From assembly GCA_022843445.1 (NCBI GenBank), contig JALHNS010000017.1, forward strand, positions 1 to 38,455: a stretch of DNA of 38,455 bases, read 5' to 3'. A model generated the notes under the pieces. It was not told the origin of the DNA. It saw only the letters and a program-made list of their open reading frames with translations, and did no database searches. The stretch is from Gemmata sp. (GTDB lineage: Bacteria > Planctomycetota > Planctomycetia > Gemmatales > Gemmataceae). A program made the translations under genes and the position numbers. Position 1 is the stretch's first letter. Each line of letters begins with the position of its first letter. Of the stretch, positions 25,201 to 32,449 are shown one piece after another.

Positions 25201-25610
25201 TCGCGCGCGTACATCCAGATCGCGAACGCGGTGCCGAGTACGAACGCGCCGACGGTGAACGCGAACCACTTGACGTTGTTGCTGGCCCCGAGCGCGGTGA
25301 GCGCGTCGGTTTCGCCGGACTGTTCGCCCGAATCGCGGTTGTAGTAGCTCACCAGCACCCACGCCACGAGCGCCGCGACCGCGCCGGCCGCGCCCCAGCC
25401 GAGCGCGGTGCGCAGTCGGTCCTTCGCCCCGGGCGCGTGCGCCGCGGGGTTCGTGTACCGGTACACGACGCGCGCGACGACGAGCGCCGCGGCGAGCGCG
25501 AGCAGCCACAGGGGCACCGCGGCCCACAGGTCCGAGACGAACTGGTCGAACGAGTCGGCCAGCCGCCGGAACACGAACTCGCTCTGCTTGACGGTCGTGG
25601 TGTCGTTCAT
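22293..25610 (-). CDS. VWA-domain membrane protein with GATase-like domain
   Basis: A 1105-residue protein with four N-terminal membrane spans (about 31-50, 72-90, 117-135, 148-168). A von Willebrand A domain follows with a complete MIDAS: DISDS (Asp186, Ser188, Ser190), Thr350 (GTNVPDS) and Asp376 (VVFSDGRSN). The distance from DISDS to SDG is about 190 residues, so there is an insertion of roughly 90 residues at about 240-335, containing acidic and Trp-rich helices. Next is a region resembling a class I glutamine-amidotransferase fold (about 550-760; LRILLMAGAPSRDFSFLR, LARWVKEGGGGLLYVAGP) with no catalytic Cys recognised. A beta-rich part and a last membrane span (LSYVLLLVTLLLSIEWIG) close the protein. 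It resembles BatA/BatB-type proteins served by MoxR ATPases, and is presumably a metal-dependent ligand-binding part of a membrane complex. Confidence 0.88.
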   Translation of the reverse strand: MNDTTTVKQSEFVFRRLADSFDQFVSDLWAAVPLWLLALAAALVVARVVYRYTNPAAHAPGAKDRLRTALGWGAAGAVAALVAWVLVSYYNRDSGEQSGETDALTALGASNNVKWFAFTVGAFVLGTAFAIWMYARDTKTVRWYFAVPLALLRITVYAILCFVFLLPAMQTFETTNKQSRVVVLLDISDSLTKVTDEVSANTARKPKTRMEVLIEFLTDENVAFVKQLLDKNPVAVYAIGTRLDESPTVIAPTDPAWAKAEWEAFASYDFRPFLTRDLSPEGAGQLRKSPEWAEKGAGEADWAARLFTRREDQAFLSAFGLSAEDAEKLRKALDRLDKRLDVARTIARGTNVPDSITAAVNRESSNMVQGIVVFSDGRSNLGSETSLNELRDRAGREKIPVFTVVVGEDRQAASIAITEVQAPDSAPVDEAWKIVVEADGVNLANKEVEVFLDLFKPGNDLKKGTADHTLKEKLTFAPGDPPHGQAEFVIDPAKLPESLTTESKDAAIKKRVLLEGKWSARARIAKDPQEAFAEAEHVRERPDINVVQQKLRILLMAGAPSRDFSFLRTMLVREVQDKRATLTTFVQNEAGTTGKLTPEADEKIVLRFPNKLDLTNKKVDEADRPYNLNEYDVLIAFDPDWTELSQAQAEDLARWVKEGGGGLLYVAGPIHTFQMARVEEGGRLSGLLGLLPVVPADIIARNIQASARTPRRLYMHPERLIGSDLLKLDDKVADDPIAGWERFFTDRDKYAPSADLKEELFPRRGFFSAYPIKDVRPQSAVLAEFGGVGDNGEAQRVPWLVTNNPLSPYRSVFLASSDLWRLRVYEPENNTGREFYERFWVKLMKYAAAKRNFKAPRGRVLVGKEGVSGGPMRVQARILNESAKPYEVGRIDPKFKVIQEAPDGKKAEYGPFELAAKVPPSGAFDGYYAGQVQLDPKQFPPGDFVYRVVVDVPDAAGEQLTGEFRVRRSDPEMDNTKPDFAAMLKMASDFDKDFRARLTGTTDGELGKVLPRDGAIQKLAFRLENREALKLIPQCMKTEKRQSQTRGPVHELWDRGFVFKEIDPQNPPAKYSLDWWLGRQLSYVLLLVTLLLSIEWIGRKLLRLA

Positions 25611-25633
25611 CGTCGGTGCCGGTCAGTGTGTTT

Positions 25634-25658
25634 TTGTGGCACCGGCCTCTGGCCGGTG
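25634..25658. repeat. Single 25-base copy identical to the arm at 6862-6886
   Basis: This stretch is base-for-base identical to the left arm of the palindrome at 6862-6930, 18.7 kb away, and folds on itself (CCGGCCTCTGGCCGG). It lies in the 105-base gap between the two VWA genes and has no inverted partner here. It supports the view that these arms are dispersed units. Confidence 0.9.
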
Positions 25659-25715
25659 GTTCGAGTGCCTTCGGCGAGCGGCGCGGCGGAAGCCCAGCCG
25701 GTAGCGCGCCGTTCG

Positions 25716-28685
25716 TCAGCCCGCGGTCGCGGGGGCCGCTTCTTCCGCTTCGGCCGGGCGCGGCGCGGTGCCGTGCGCGAACACCGCCGCCGCGCTGGGC
25801 GCGAGCGCCTCCAAATCTTCCGGCTTCGTGTGGTAGCTGATGCGCACCGCCCACGCCTGTTCCGCGATCAGCACCAGCAGCAGCAGCAGGTACAGCCACC
25901 GCCGGCTGGAGAGGTCCGTCGGCTTCTGCTTCAGGTCGTCGATCCACTTCAGGTCTTCGGTGTTGTGCAGCGGGGCCTTGTTCGTGAGCGCCGCCACGTC
26001 GTCGGTGTTCGCGCGGCGCAGGTCGCCCTCGATCAGCGAATCGGTGTTGAACGGCACCGAAACGAACTCGGTGTCGCCGAGCGCGTCCGGCCCGCCGGCG
26101 GCCGGCCCCGCGCCCTTGCGCCGCGTGAGCGCGAACACGTACGCGCCCGGTACCCCCGCCTTGTCGAAGGACAGCTTGTAGGGCGGTTCCGGGTCGTCGG
26201 GCTTCGCGTCCGCGGCCTTCGTCGCCTTGTCCATCGCGATCTTGCCCAGCGGCCGCGCTTCCCACGTGAGGCGGCGCTCGGCGTTGGGCTTGCTCGCGTC
26301 GGCGGTGAGCAGCGTGAGCGCCACTTCCGGCGTGTACTTGGCGAAGTCGAACTCCGCCGCGTACTTGTCGCCCACGGAGCGGTTCACGTCGTCGCCGCCG
26401 CCCGCGAGGTACTTGTGCATTTCGGCGACCACGACGGACCACCCGGCCCCGCCGAGCGACGGCCAGTCGGTCCAAATCTTGTCGCCGTGCTGCCCGCCCG
26501 CGTCGGTGGTCATCACCGCGACGCGCCCGCGGCCGAACTGCTTCACCACGTACAGCGGGTCGCCGTACTTGGTCGCGTCGCGCAGTTCCGCGGCCTTGGC
26601 GCGCAGGTCCGCCAGTTCCGGTTGCTGCCAGAAGTCGCGGAGCACCGGTTCGCGCTCGTCGCCCAAGCTCACCTGGTCGCACAGCAGGTCGTCGAGCAGG
26701 CGGGCCAGTTCCGAGAGCGGCTTGGTTTCGGCCGGCGTGCGGCGGACGCTCTCGAGCATCGGGTCAAGGAACTTGCGCGCCTTCTCGAACTTGGCCTCGG
26801 TGTACCGCTTCTTGATTTCGCCGACGAGGTCCGTCGCCCGGCCCTCGAACGCGCCGATGGGCGCGTCGTTCTGGAGGCAGTACAGTTCCTGCACCGAGCG
26901 GTCGTCGCGCCACGCGCCGCGGCGCGGCACCGGCCAGTAGTGGTCGATGTTCGGGATCAGGAAGAACCGCTCCACGTCCTTCGCCTCGCGCCCGCGGTTG
27001 TCGGTGTAGATGCCCGCCAGTGCCGGGTGCGCGCGGTTGGCCGGGTCGCGGAGCATCAGCCGCGGGTTGAACGCGAGCGTGCGCGTGAGCTTCTGCTCGG
27101 CGGTCAGCTCCTTGCTGAACTCGTTCGCCAAAGGCACCGGGAAGAAGCCCGTGCCGCCGCGGTGCATCAGTTGGTTGTAGTCGGTCGACTTCACGTTCGG
27201 GCCGAGGAACGCCGCCACCCCGCCGCCGCCCGCGACGAACGCTTCGAGGTTCTTCACCGCGGCCTCGCCCAGCGCCGGCACGTTCATCAGGTACACCACC
27301 GAATACGGGCGCAGGTCGGTGGTCGCCAGTTGCGCCGCTTCGCCGTTCACGATCTGAATCTTGCCGAGTTCGTCGATGCCCTTGGGCGTGTTCAAGAGCG
27401 ACCGCACGAACCCGCTGTCGCCGCGGGCCGTGGTGCGCAGGTCCACGCCGCCCTCGACGGTGCGGCCGTCCACGACCAGCACCTTGAGCGCGTCGCGCAC
27501 CTCGATGGCGACGTGCCGCGCGTTGTCGGCCTGCAGGCCGCCCGGTTCGGGGTTCGAGAGCGCCACGGTGAGCAACCGGAACCGCGCCAGCGGGCCGAGC
27601 TTCTGCCGTTCGTCCGGGTTGGTGATTTCGGGGAACCGCACCTCCACGGTGATCGTGCGCTCTTGGTTCGCGGGCAGGTCCGGCACGTTGGCCGACGTGA
27701 TCACGTTGCCCTGCCCGTTCAGGTAGAACGAGATGCCCAAGTCGCGCACGCTCGTGGTGCCGAAGTTCTTGACGCGCACGTCCAGTTCGGTCTTCTGGTT
27801 CACGGTCACCACGCGGTTTCGCGGGCGCACTTCCACGATGCCCACATTGTCGTTGAACGGCGGCGACTTGCGGTCCGGCTTGCGGGCCGGCGTACACACG
27901 TCGATGAAGTGGACCGTGACGTTGTTCTCTTTCAGGTCGGCGAGCAGGTTCTGAATCGCCGGCCCGTCGGCGGCCCAGTCCGCGGCGCGCACGTCCGACA
28001 CGACGTGGATCACGCGGGCGTCGGTGGCCGGGGCCGCTTCGAACAGCGCCTTGGCCCGCAGCAGCGCGCCCGCAAGCGGCTTGCGCGCCGGCGACAGTTG
28101 CAGCGGCTTCAGGTACTCTTCGACGTTCGCCACCGTGCGGCCGACGACGCGGGCCTCGTCGCGCACCTCTTCGGCCGACCGCGGCACCTCTTTGCCGTCG
28201 GCCAGTTTGGTGCGCGCCGGGAACTGCTGGTCCGGGTCGGACTGGCGCACGATCAGCATCGTTTGCGGCGTGGTGGCCTCGCCCACCGCCGGCGCGAGCT
28301 TCTCGTAGATGAGGCGTTTGGCTTCCGCGAACGCGGTGGTCGGCGCGCCGTCCTCGCGCTTGCCCACGTCGGCCATGCTGGGCGTGTCGTCCAAAACCAC
28401 GACGTGCGTGGTCGGGCGCGTTTCCTTCCCGCTGCCGTCGCCGCACCCGATGAACCGGGCGAACAGGACGCCCGCCAGAGCTACCAGCAACATGCGCAGA
28501 AGGAGCAGGATGAGCTGCTCGAGGATCTTCTTGCGGCGCATCTTCTTCTGCGCCTTCAGCAAGAACTCCATCGCCGCCCACCGCACCCGGCGGAACCGGA
28601 TGCGGTTGATCAGGTGAATGATGATGGGCAGGCTGACCAGCGCCGCGCCGATGAGGGCCGTCGTCGGGTTCAGGAACGCTTCCAT
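25716..28685 (-). CDS. BatA-type VWA membrane protein
   Basis: A 989-residue protein opening with the aerotolerance-regulator N-terminal (BatA) domain: LNPTTALIGAALVSLPIIIH, then a basic, Arg-rich stretch (NRIRFRRVRWAAMEFL) and a second span (about 56-78). The VWA domain follows, with MIDAS residues Asp99, Thr101 and Ser103 (LDDTPSM, a Thr in place of the first Ser). Further on are a CARDB-like beta region, a GATase-like section (VLVVDGRTVEGG...VAGGGGVAAFLGP) and a C-terminal membrane span (LYLLLLLVLIAEQAWAV). BatA-like proteins work with MoxR ATPases in membrane complexes. The changed MIDAS Ser/Thr is compatible with metal binding. It begins 49 bases after the DUF58 gene. Confidence 0.9.
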   Translation of the reverse strand: MEAFLNPTTALIGAALVSLPIIIHLINRIRFRRVRWAAMEFLLKAQKKMRRKKILEQLILLLLRMLLVALAGVLFARFIGCGDGSGKETRPTTHVVVLDDTPSMADVGKREDGAPTTAFAEAKRLIYEKLAPAVGEATTPQTMLIVRQSDPDQQFPARTKLADGKEVPRSAEEVRDEARVVGRTVANVEEYLKPLQLSPARKPLAGALLRAKALFEAAPATDARVIHVVSDVRAADWAADGPAIQNLLADLKENNVTVHFIDVCTPARKPDRKSPPFNDNVGIVEVRPRNRVVTVNQKTELDVRVKNFGTTSVRDLGISFYLNGQGNVITSANVPDLPANQERTITVEVRFPEITNPDERQKLGPLARFRLLTVALSNPEPGGLQADNARHVAIEVRDALKVLVVDGRTVEGGVDLRTTARGDSGFVRSLLNTPKGIDELGKIQIVNGEAAQLATTDLRPYSVVYLMNVPALGEAAVKNLEAFVAGGGGVAAFLGPNVKSTDYNQLMHRGGTGFFPVPLANEFSKELTAEQKLTRTLAFNPRLMLRDPANRAHPALAGIYTDNRGREAKDVERFFLIPNIDHYWPVPRRGAWRDDRSVQELYCLQNDAPIGAFEGRATDLVGEIKKRYTEAKFEKARKFLDPMLESVRRTPAETKPLSELARLLDDLLCDQVSLGDEREPVLRDFWQQPELADLRAKAAELRDATKYGDPLYVVKQFGRGRVAVMTTDAGGQHGDKIWTDWPSLGGAGWSVVVAEMHKYLAGGGDDVNRSVGDKYAAEFDFAKYTPEVALTLLTADASKPNAERRLTWEARPLGKIAMDKATKAADAKPDDPEPPYKLSFDKAGVPGAYVFALTRRKGAGPAAGGPDALGDTEFVSVPFNTDSLIEGDLRRANTDDVAALTNKAPLHNTEDLKWIDDLKQKPTDLSSRRWLYLLLLLVLIAEQAWAVRISYHTKPEDLEALAPSAAAVFAHGTAPRPAEAEEAAPATAG

Positions 28686-28734
28686 CGGTGCGAATCTCGG
28701 CGGCGGGTTCGGGAAGATCGGACCACAGCGGAAC

Positions 28735-29679
28735 CTAGCGGCGCGCGGGGTTGGCCCGCGTCGCCATGCGCTGGTACAGGAACTTCGAGAGCACCGCGTC
28801 CATGTAGTCGCTGGTGCGCAGCAGCGTGTAATCGACGCCCATGCGGGTGCACCCGCGGCGCACTTCCGTGAGGTACAGCTCCAGCTCTTCGAGATAGCCG
28901 TCGCGCAGCGCGCGGGGGTCGCACAGCAGGTCCGGCAGCTCTTCCATGCCCTCGAACTTCGTCATCCCGGAGAACGGGAACAGCAGTTCGTCGTCGTCCA
29001 GAATGTGGAACACCATCACGTCGTGCCGCCGGTGCCGGAGCATCTCCAGCCCCTTGAACAGCGGCTCGCGGTCGCACAAGAGGTCGGAGAAGATGAGCAC
29101 GAGGCCGCGCCCCGGCATGCTCTCGGCCACCTGCCGCATGATCTTCAGGATGTCGGTCTTCGCGCGCGGCTTCGACACCTGTAACGCCTTGGTAACGGCG
29201 TCCATGTGGCGCTGCGAGCTGCGCGGCGGGATGGCCTCGCGCACGTCCGAGTCGAACGTGAGCAGCCCGCACGAGTCCTGCTGCTTGACCGTGAGGTACG
29301 CGAGGCACGCCGCGGCCGTCGCCACGTAGTCGTACTTGTGCAGCGAACCGGCGCGCTTGTGCTTCTCGACGCCGTAGAGCATCGATTCGCTCGCGTCCAC
29401 CACCACGTACGAGCGCAGGTTGGTTTCCGCCTCGTACTGCTTGATGACGAACTTGTCGGACCGCTGCCACACCTTCCAGTCGATGCGGCGCAGGTCGTCG
29501 CCGGGCATGTACTCGCGGTGCTGCACGAACTCGACGCTCTGCCCGTACACCGGGCTCTTGTGCATGCCCGCGAGGAACCCTTCGACGATCTGCCGCGCCC
29601 GCAGGTCCAACTGCGAGATGCGCGCGATCACCTTGGGGTCGAGGAACCGCCGCGGGTCTTCGCCGTCGCTCCGAGCCAT
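28735..29679 (-). CDS. DUF58 family protein
   Basis: A 314-residue protein with the DUF58 signature REYMPGDDLRRIDW (residues 55-68) and a VWA-like metal site VVVDASESM (Asp95, Ser97, Ser99). DUF58 proteins are cytoplasmic, VWA-related partners regularly encoded beside MoxR ATPases. The acidic tract ILDDDELLF and the GMEELPDLLCDP segment are family-like. An AAGGA ribosome-binding site 8 bases before the ATG is supplied by the end of the repeat element upstream. It lies 136 bases downstream of the MoxR gene and 49 bases before the BatA gene, in the usual operon order. Confidence 0.93.
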   Translation of the reverse strand: MARSDGEDPRRFLDPKVIARISQLDLRARQIVEGFLAGMHKSPVYGQSVEFVQHREYMPGDDLRRIDWKVWQRSDKFVIKQYEAETNLRSYVVVDASESMLYGVEKHKRAGSLHKYDYVATAAACLAYLTVKQQDSCGLLTFDSDVREAIPPRSSQRHMDAVTKALQVSKPRAKTDILKIMRQVAESMPGRGLVLIFSDLLCDREPLFKGLEMLRHRRHDVMVFHILDDDELLFPFSGMTKFEGMEELPDLLCDPRALRDGYLEELELYLTEVRRGCTRMGVDYTLLRTSDYMDAVLSKFLYQRMATRANPARR

Positions 29680-29681
29680 GT

Positions 29682-29810
29682 CACTGGTCCTTGGTCATTG
29701 GTCCTTCGTCGGTGGGCGGTGGTCAGTGGTCTTTCGTCAGTGGCCCATCGTCCCGCGCCAGTACCGGGAACCGCACGCGGCAAGGGACTACTGACGAAGG
29801 ACCGATGACC
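29682..29810. repeat. GGTCATTGGTCC-type repeat between MoxR and DUF58 genes
   Basis: The gap consists of degenerate tandem GGTC(C/A)-(T/G)TGGTC units. It also has an inverted pair at 29693-29710 and 29793-29810 (17 of 18 positions; core GACGAAGGACC). Its right end lies 5 bases from the MoxR stop. Its left end lies 2 bases from the DUF58 start, so it provides that gene's ribosome-binding site. Confidence 0.8.
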
Positions 29811-29815
29811 TCGGA

Positions 29816-30874
29816 CTAGCTGGCGAAAATCTTCTGGAACCGCGGGTCGGAGAGCAGCGAGCCTTCCTTCTCCGGCGTCTCGTCGATCAGCTTCTTCACG
29901 ACGGTGTCGGTGGTCACGCCCTCGCTGGCCGCGGTGAAGTTCGGCAGAACGCGGTGCCGCAGCACCGGGTACGCCAGCGCCTTGATGTCCTCGGTGGTGA
30001 CGTGCGCGCGGCCGTACAAGAGCGCCCGCGCCTTGCCGCCGAGCACGAGGTTCTGCACCGCCCGCGGCCCCGCGCCCCAGCTCAGCCAGTCCTTCACGAA
30101 CTTCGGCACCCCCGGCTCGCCCACGCGGGTCTGCCGCACCAGCGCCAGCGCGTACTGGATCACGTGGTCGGTCACCGGCACCTTGCGCACGAGGTTCTGG
30201 ATCTCTTGGATCTGCTCGCCGCTGAGCACCGGTTGGATCTCGTCGGCCGCCACGCCCGTGGTGCGCCGCGCGATCTCGAACTCTTCGTTGAACGACGGGT
30301 ACTTCACGTACACCTTGAACATGAAACGGTCCTGCTGCGCCTCGGGCAGCGGGTACGTCCCTTCCTGTTCGATCGGGTTCTGGGTGGCGAGCACGAAGAA
30401 CGGGTTCGCCAGCTTGTGCCGCACGCGGCCCACCGACACTTGGCGCTCTTGCATCGCCTCGAGCAGCGCGGCCTGCGTGCGGGGCGGCGTCCGGTTGATT
30501 TCGTCCGCGAGCACCATGTTGGCGAACAGCGGGCCGGGGCGGAACAGCAGCTCGAAGCTGCCGGTCGCCGGGTTCTTCTCGATGAAGTCGGTCCCGGTGA
30601 TGTCCGCGGGCATCAGGTCCGGGGTGAACTGGATGCGGCTGAAGTCCAGCGACAGGCACCGCGACAGCGTGCTGATCATGAGCGTCTTCGCGAGGCCCGG
30701 CACGCCTTCCAGCATGCAGTGCCCCTTGCTGAAGAGCGCGATCAGCAGCTCCTCGATCACCATGTCCTGCCCGACGATGACGCGGGTCAGTTGCTTCTTG
30801 ATGTTGTCGAAGGCCGACTTCAGCTTCTGGATGGAGTCGATGTCGGACTGCGCCATTTGCCCGGTGCTGCTCAT
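29816..30874 (-). CDS. MoxR-family AAA+ ATPase
   Basis: A 352-residue protein with Walker A GVPGLAKT (residues 57-64), Walker B VLADE (121-125) followed by [16 protein letters not shown], and a sensor region [18 protein letters not shown]. The layout fits the MoxR branch of AAA+ ATPases, chaperone-like motors that mature or remodel complexes with VWA proteins. The first ATG gives [11 protein letters not shown]. It lies 166 bases downstream of the terpenoid-cyclase-fold gene, after an intrinsic terminator, so the MoxR-to-DUF4175 unit probably has its own promoter in that gap. DUF58, BatA and VWA partners follow directly. Confidence 0.95.
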   Translation of the reverse strand: MSSTGQMAQSDIDSIQKLKSAFDNIKKQLTRVIVGQDMVIEELLIALFSKGHCMLEGVPGLAKTLMISTLSRCLSLDFSRIQFTPDLMPADITGTDFIEKNPATGSFELLFRPGPLFANMVLADEINRTPPRTQAALLEAMQERQVSVGRVRHKLANPFFVLATQNPIEQEGTYPLPEAQQDRFMFKVYVKYPSFNEEFEIARRTTGVAADEIQPVLSGEQIQEIQNLVRKVPVTDHVIQYALALVRQTRVGEPGVPKFVKDWLSWGAGPRAVQNLVLGGKARALLYGRAHVTTEDIKALAYPVLRHRVLPNFTAASEGVTTDTVVKKLIDETPEKEGSLLSDPRFQKIFAS

Positions 30875-30984
30875 CGCGGTCGGCTCTCGGAAAGTGGGTA
30901 AGGGGGATGGCCGTTGGGAATACAGATAAGACGTGCGGGGTGGGGTTGTCCCACGGATCGCACGGATTTTGTGGCCGCGGGAAC

Positions 30985-31024
30985 GAAAACCGGCGGGCAG
31001 GATCGTTACGACCCGGCCCGCCGG
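30985..31024 (-). terminator. Intrinsic terminator of the terpenoid-cyclase-fold gene
   Basis: On the minus strand, arms at 31016-31024 and 30990-30998 (CCGGCGGGC/GCCCGCCGG, 9 base pairs, 17-base loop) are followed by TTTTCGTT. The hairpin begins 17 bases after the stop codon. This is the most textbook-like terminator in the window and separates the upstream pair of genes from the MoxR operon. Confidence 0.62.
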
Positions 31025-31040
31025 CCCCCGCGCGCGGCGG

Positions 31041-32207
31041 TCACTTCTGGTAGATCGGCAGGATGCCCTTCTCCAGTTGCAGCAGGCACAAGTTCATGCT
31101 CGTGCTGTACACCGGGCCGATGTACCCTTGGTTCCACGCCCCGGTGGTCTTGTCCTGACCGTCCAGAATCTGCGGGAACTGCGCGTCTTTGAACTTGGTC
31201 CACGTCAGCCACGAGTCCTTCGGGTCGTTCGGGAACAGTTCGCCGTACTTGGTGTCGCCCAGCGCGTACATGGCTTGGCCGAAGTAGTACGTTTGGTACT
31301 CGTCGTGGCTCTGGCGGCCCTTGCCCAGCGGGATGTTGTCCTTGCAGTACTTGAGCCACTTCTTGGGCAACTCGCCGTTGTACTGACCGGCGCTGAAGCC
31401 ACAGCAGATGGCCGCGGCCGTGAGCGGGGGCCGGCCCGAGCCGCGCGCCGCGATGCCGCCGCCCGCGTAGCTGTAGATGATGCCGCCGTCGGGCGTGGTG
31501 CAGGCCTCGAGGTAGTTGACGGCCTTGTCGATGTTCTCCTTCGGCACCGGGATGCCCGCGTTCTTCGCGGCCCGCAGCGCCTGCAGCGCGGTGATCGTCA
31601 CCGAGCCCTCGTCGAAGTTGTTCCCGTCTTGCGCGCTCACGTAGCCCCAGCCGCCGATCTCCACTTCCTTACCCTCGGGCTTCTTGTGTTTCTTGCTGGT
31701 TTGGGCCTTGCAGATGAACTCCACGGCCTTCTTCAGCAGCTTTTCGAGCTTCTCGCGCTGCTCCTTGTCGTCCTCTTCGCCGTACACGCTGGCGAGGAAC
31801 ATGGTGCCGAAGCCCTGCCCGTAGCAGTACCGCGTGGATTCGGTGGGGTTGCGCACGTCGCCGATCATGCCGTTGGGCTGCTGGCGGGCCGGCGCGAGGA
31901 ACCAGCCCACGGCCTTTTCCACTTGCTCCTTGTACTTGCCTTCCTTGAGGGTGCTGCCCTCCATCAGGAACGCCATGCCCGCCAGCGCGGTCATACTGGT
32001 GGGGTACTGGCCGCCCTGCGCCTCCCAGTGCCCGTCGTTCGCTTGGGTCTTCTTGAGGTACTCGAGGCCCTTTTCGACCGCGGTCTCGATGTCCTTTTTG
32101 CGGTCCTTCTTTTCGTCCGCGGCCTTAGCCGGCGCGGGGGCGGGCACCAAGAACAGCCCGCCGGCCACGAGGGCCGCGAACGGCGCGAGCAACCAGTTCC
32201 GACGCAT
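31041..32207 (-). CDS. Secreted terpenoid-cyclase/prenyltransferase-fold repeat protein
   Basis: A 388-residue protein with a signal peptide ([20 protein letters not shown]) and repeats of the alpha/alpha-toroid fold: [43 protein letters not shown]...[26 protein letters not shown], and a closing segment [20 protein letters not shown]. Automatic annotation would call it prenyltransferase/squalene oxidase repeat protein. I see no DxDD motif of squalene-hopene cyclases and no prenyltransferase zinc ligands. With a signal peptide, a binding role like that of the macroglobulin/pectate-lyase-type toroids is more likely than terpenoid synthesis. The start has GGAGAGG 5 bases upstream. The longer frame to 32291 is rejected. 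Confidence 0.88.
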   Translation of the reverse strand: MRRNWLLAPFAALVAGGLFLVPAPAPAKAADEKKDRKKDIETAVEKGLEYLKKTQANDGHWEAQGGQYPTSMTALAGMAFLMEGSTLKEGKYKEQVEKAVGWFLAPARQQPNGMIGDVRNPTESTRYCYGQGFGTMFLASVYGEEDDKEQREKLEKLLKKAVEFICKAQTSKKHKKPEGKEVEIGGWGYVSAQDGNNFDEGSVTITALQALRAAKNAGIPVPKENIDKAVNYLEACTTPDGGIIYSYAGGGIAARGSGRPPLTAAAICCGFSAGQYNGELPKKWLKYCKDNIPLGKGRQSHDEYQTYYFGQAMYALGDTKYGELFPNDPKDSWLTWTKFKDAQFPQILDGQDKTTGAWNQGYIGPVYSTSMNLCLLQLEKGILPIYQK

Positions 32208-32328
32208 GGGAACCTCTCCGCGGGGACGGCCTCGGCGCGCGCGGCACCGGGCGTATGAAAGAAAGACGACCGACGGCCAAACCGTTAACACCGGTGGTTA
32301 CGGGTTGACCAGCGCGGCACGGGGAGGG

Positions 32329-32359
32329 GCGGCGCGCCGGGGGAGAACCGGCGCGCCGC
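32329..32359 (-). terminator. GC-rich hairpin downstream of the TPR/PQQ gene
   Basis: Perfect 12-base arms GCGGCGCGCCGG (32329-32340) and CCGGCGCGCCGC (32348-32359) enclose a 7-base loop. It lies about 90 bases past the stop of the TPR/PQQ gene on the minus strand. No T tract follows, so termination is plausible but unproven. The rest of the 242-base gap shows nothing else. Confidence 0.5.
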
Positions 32360-32449
32360 GGGGTGCCGCGATTTCCGTTCGACCAATAGTTGAGCCGACC
32401 GCCGCGCGGCCGTCAACCGGGTTGTTCGCGTTTTCGCCGCAGTCGCGCG

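Noticed and set aside
19233-28871. A 3212-codon open frame on the plus strand
   Set aside because: It runs antisense across three well-supported membrane-protein genes. Its translation is Arg/His/Val/Leu-rich without domains. Long antisense frames are expected where GC-rich codon bias removes stops.
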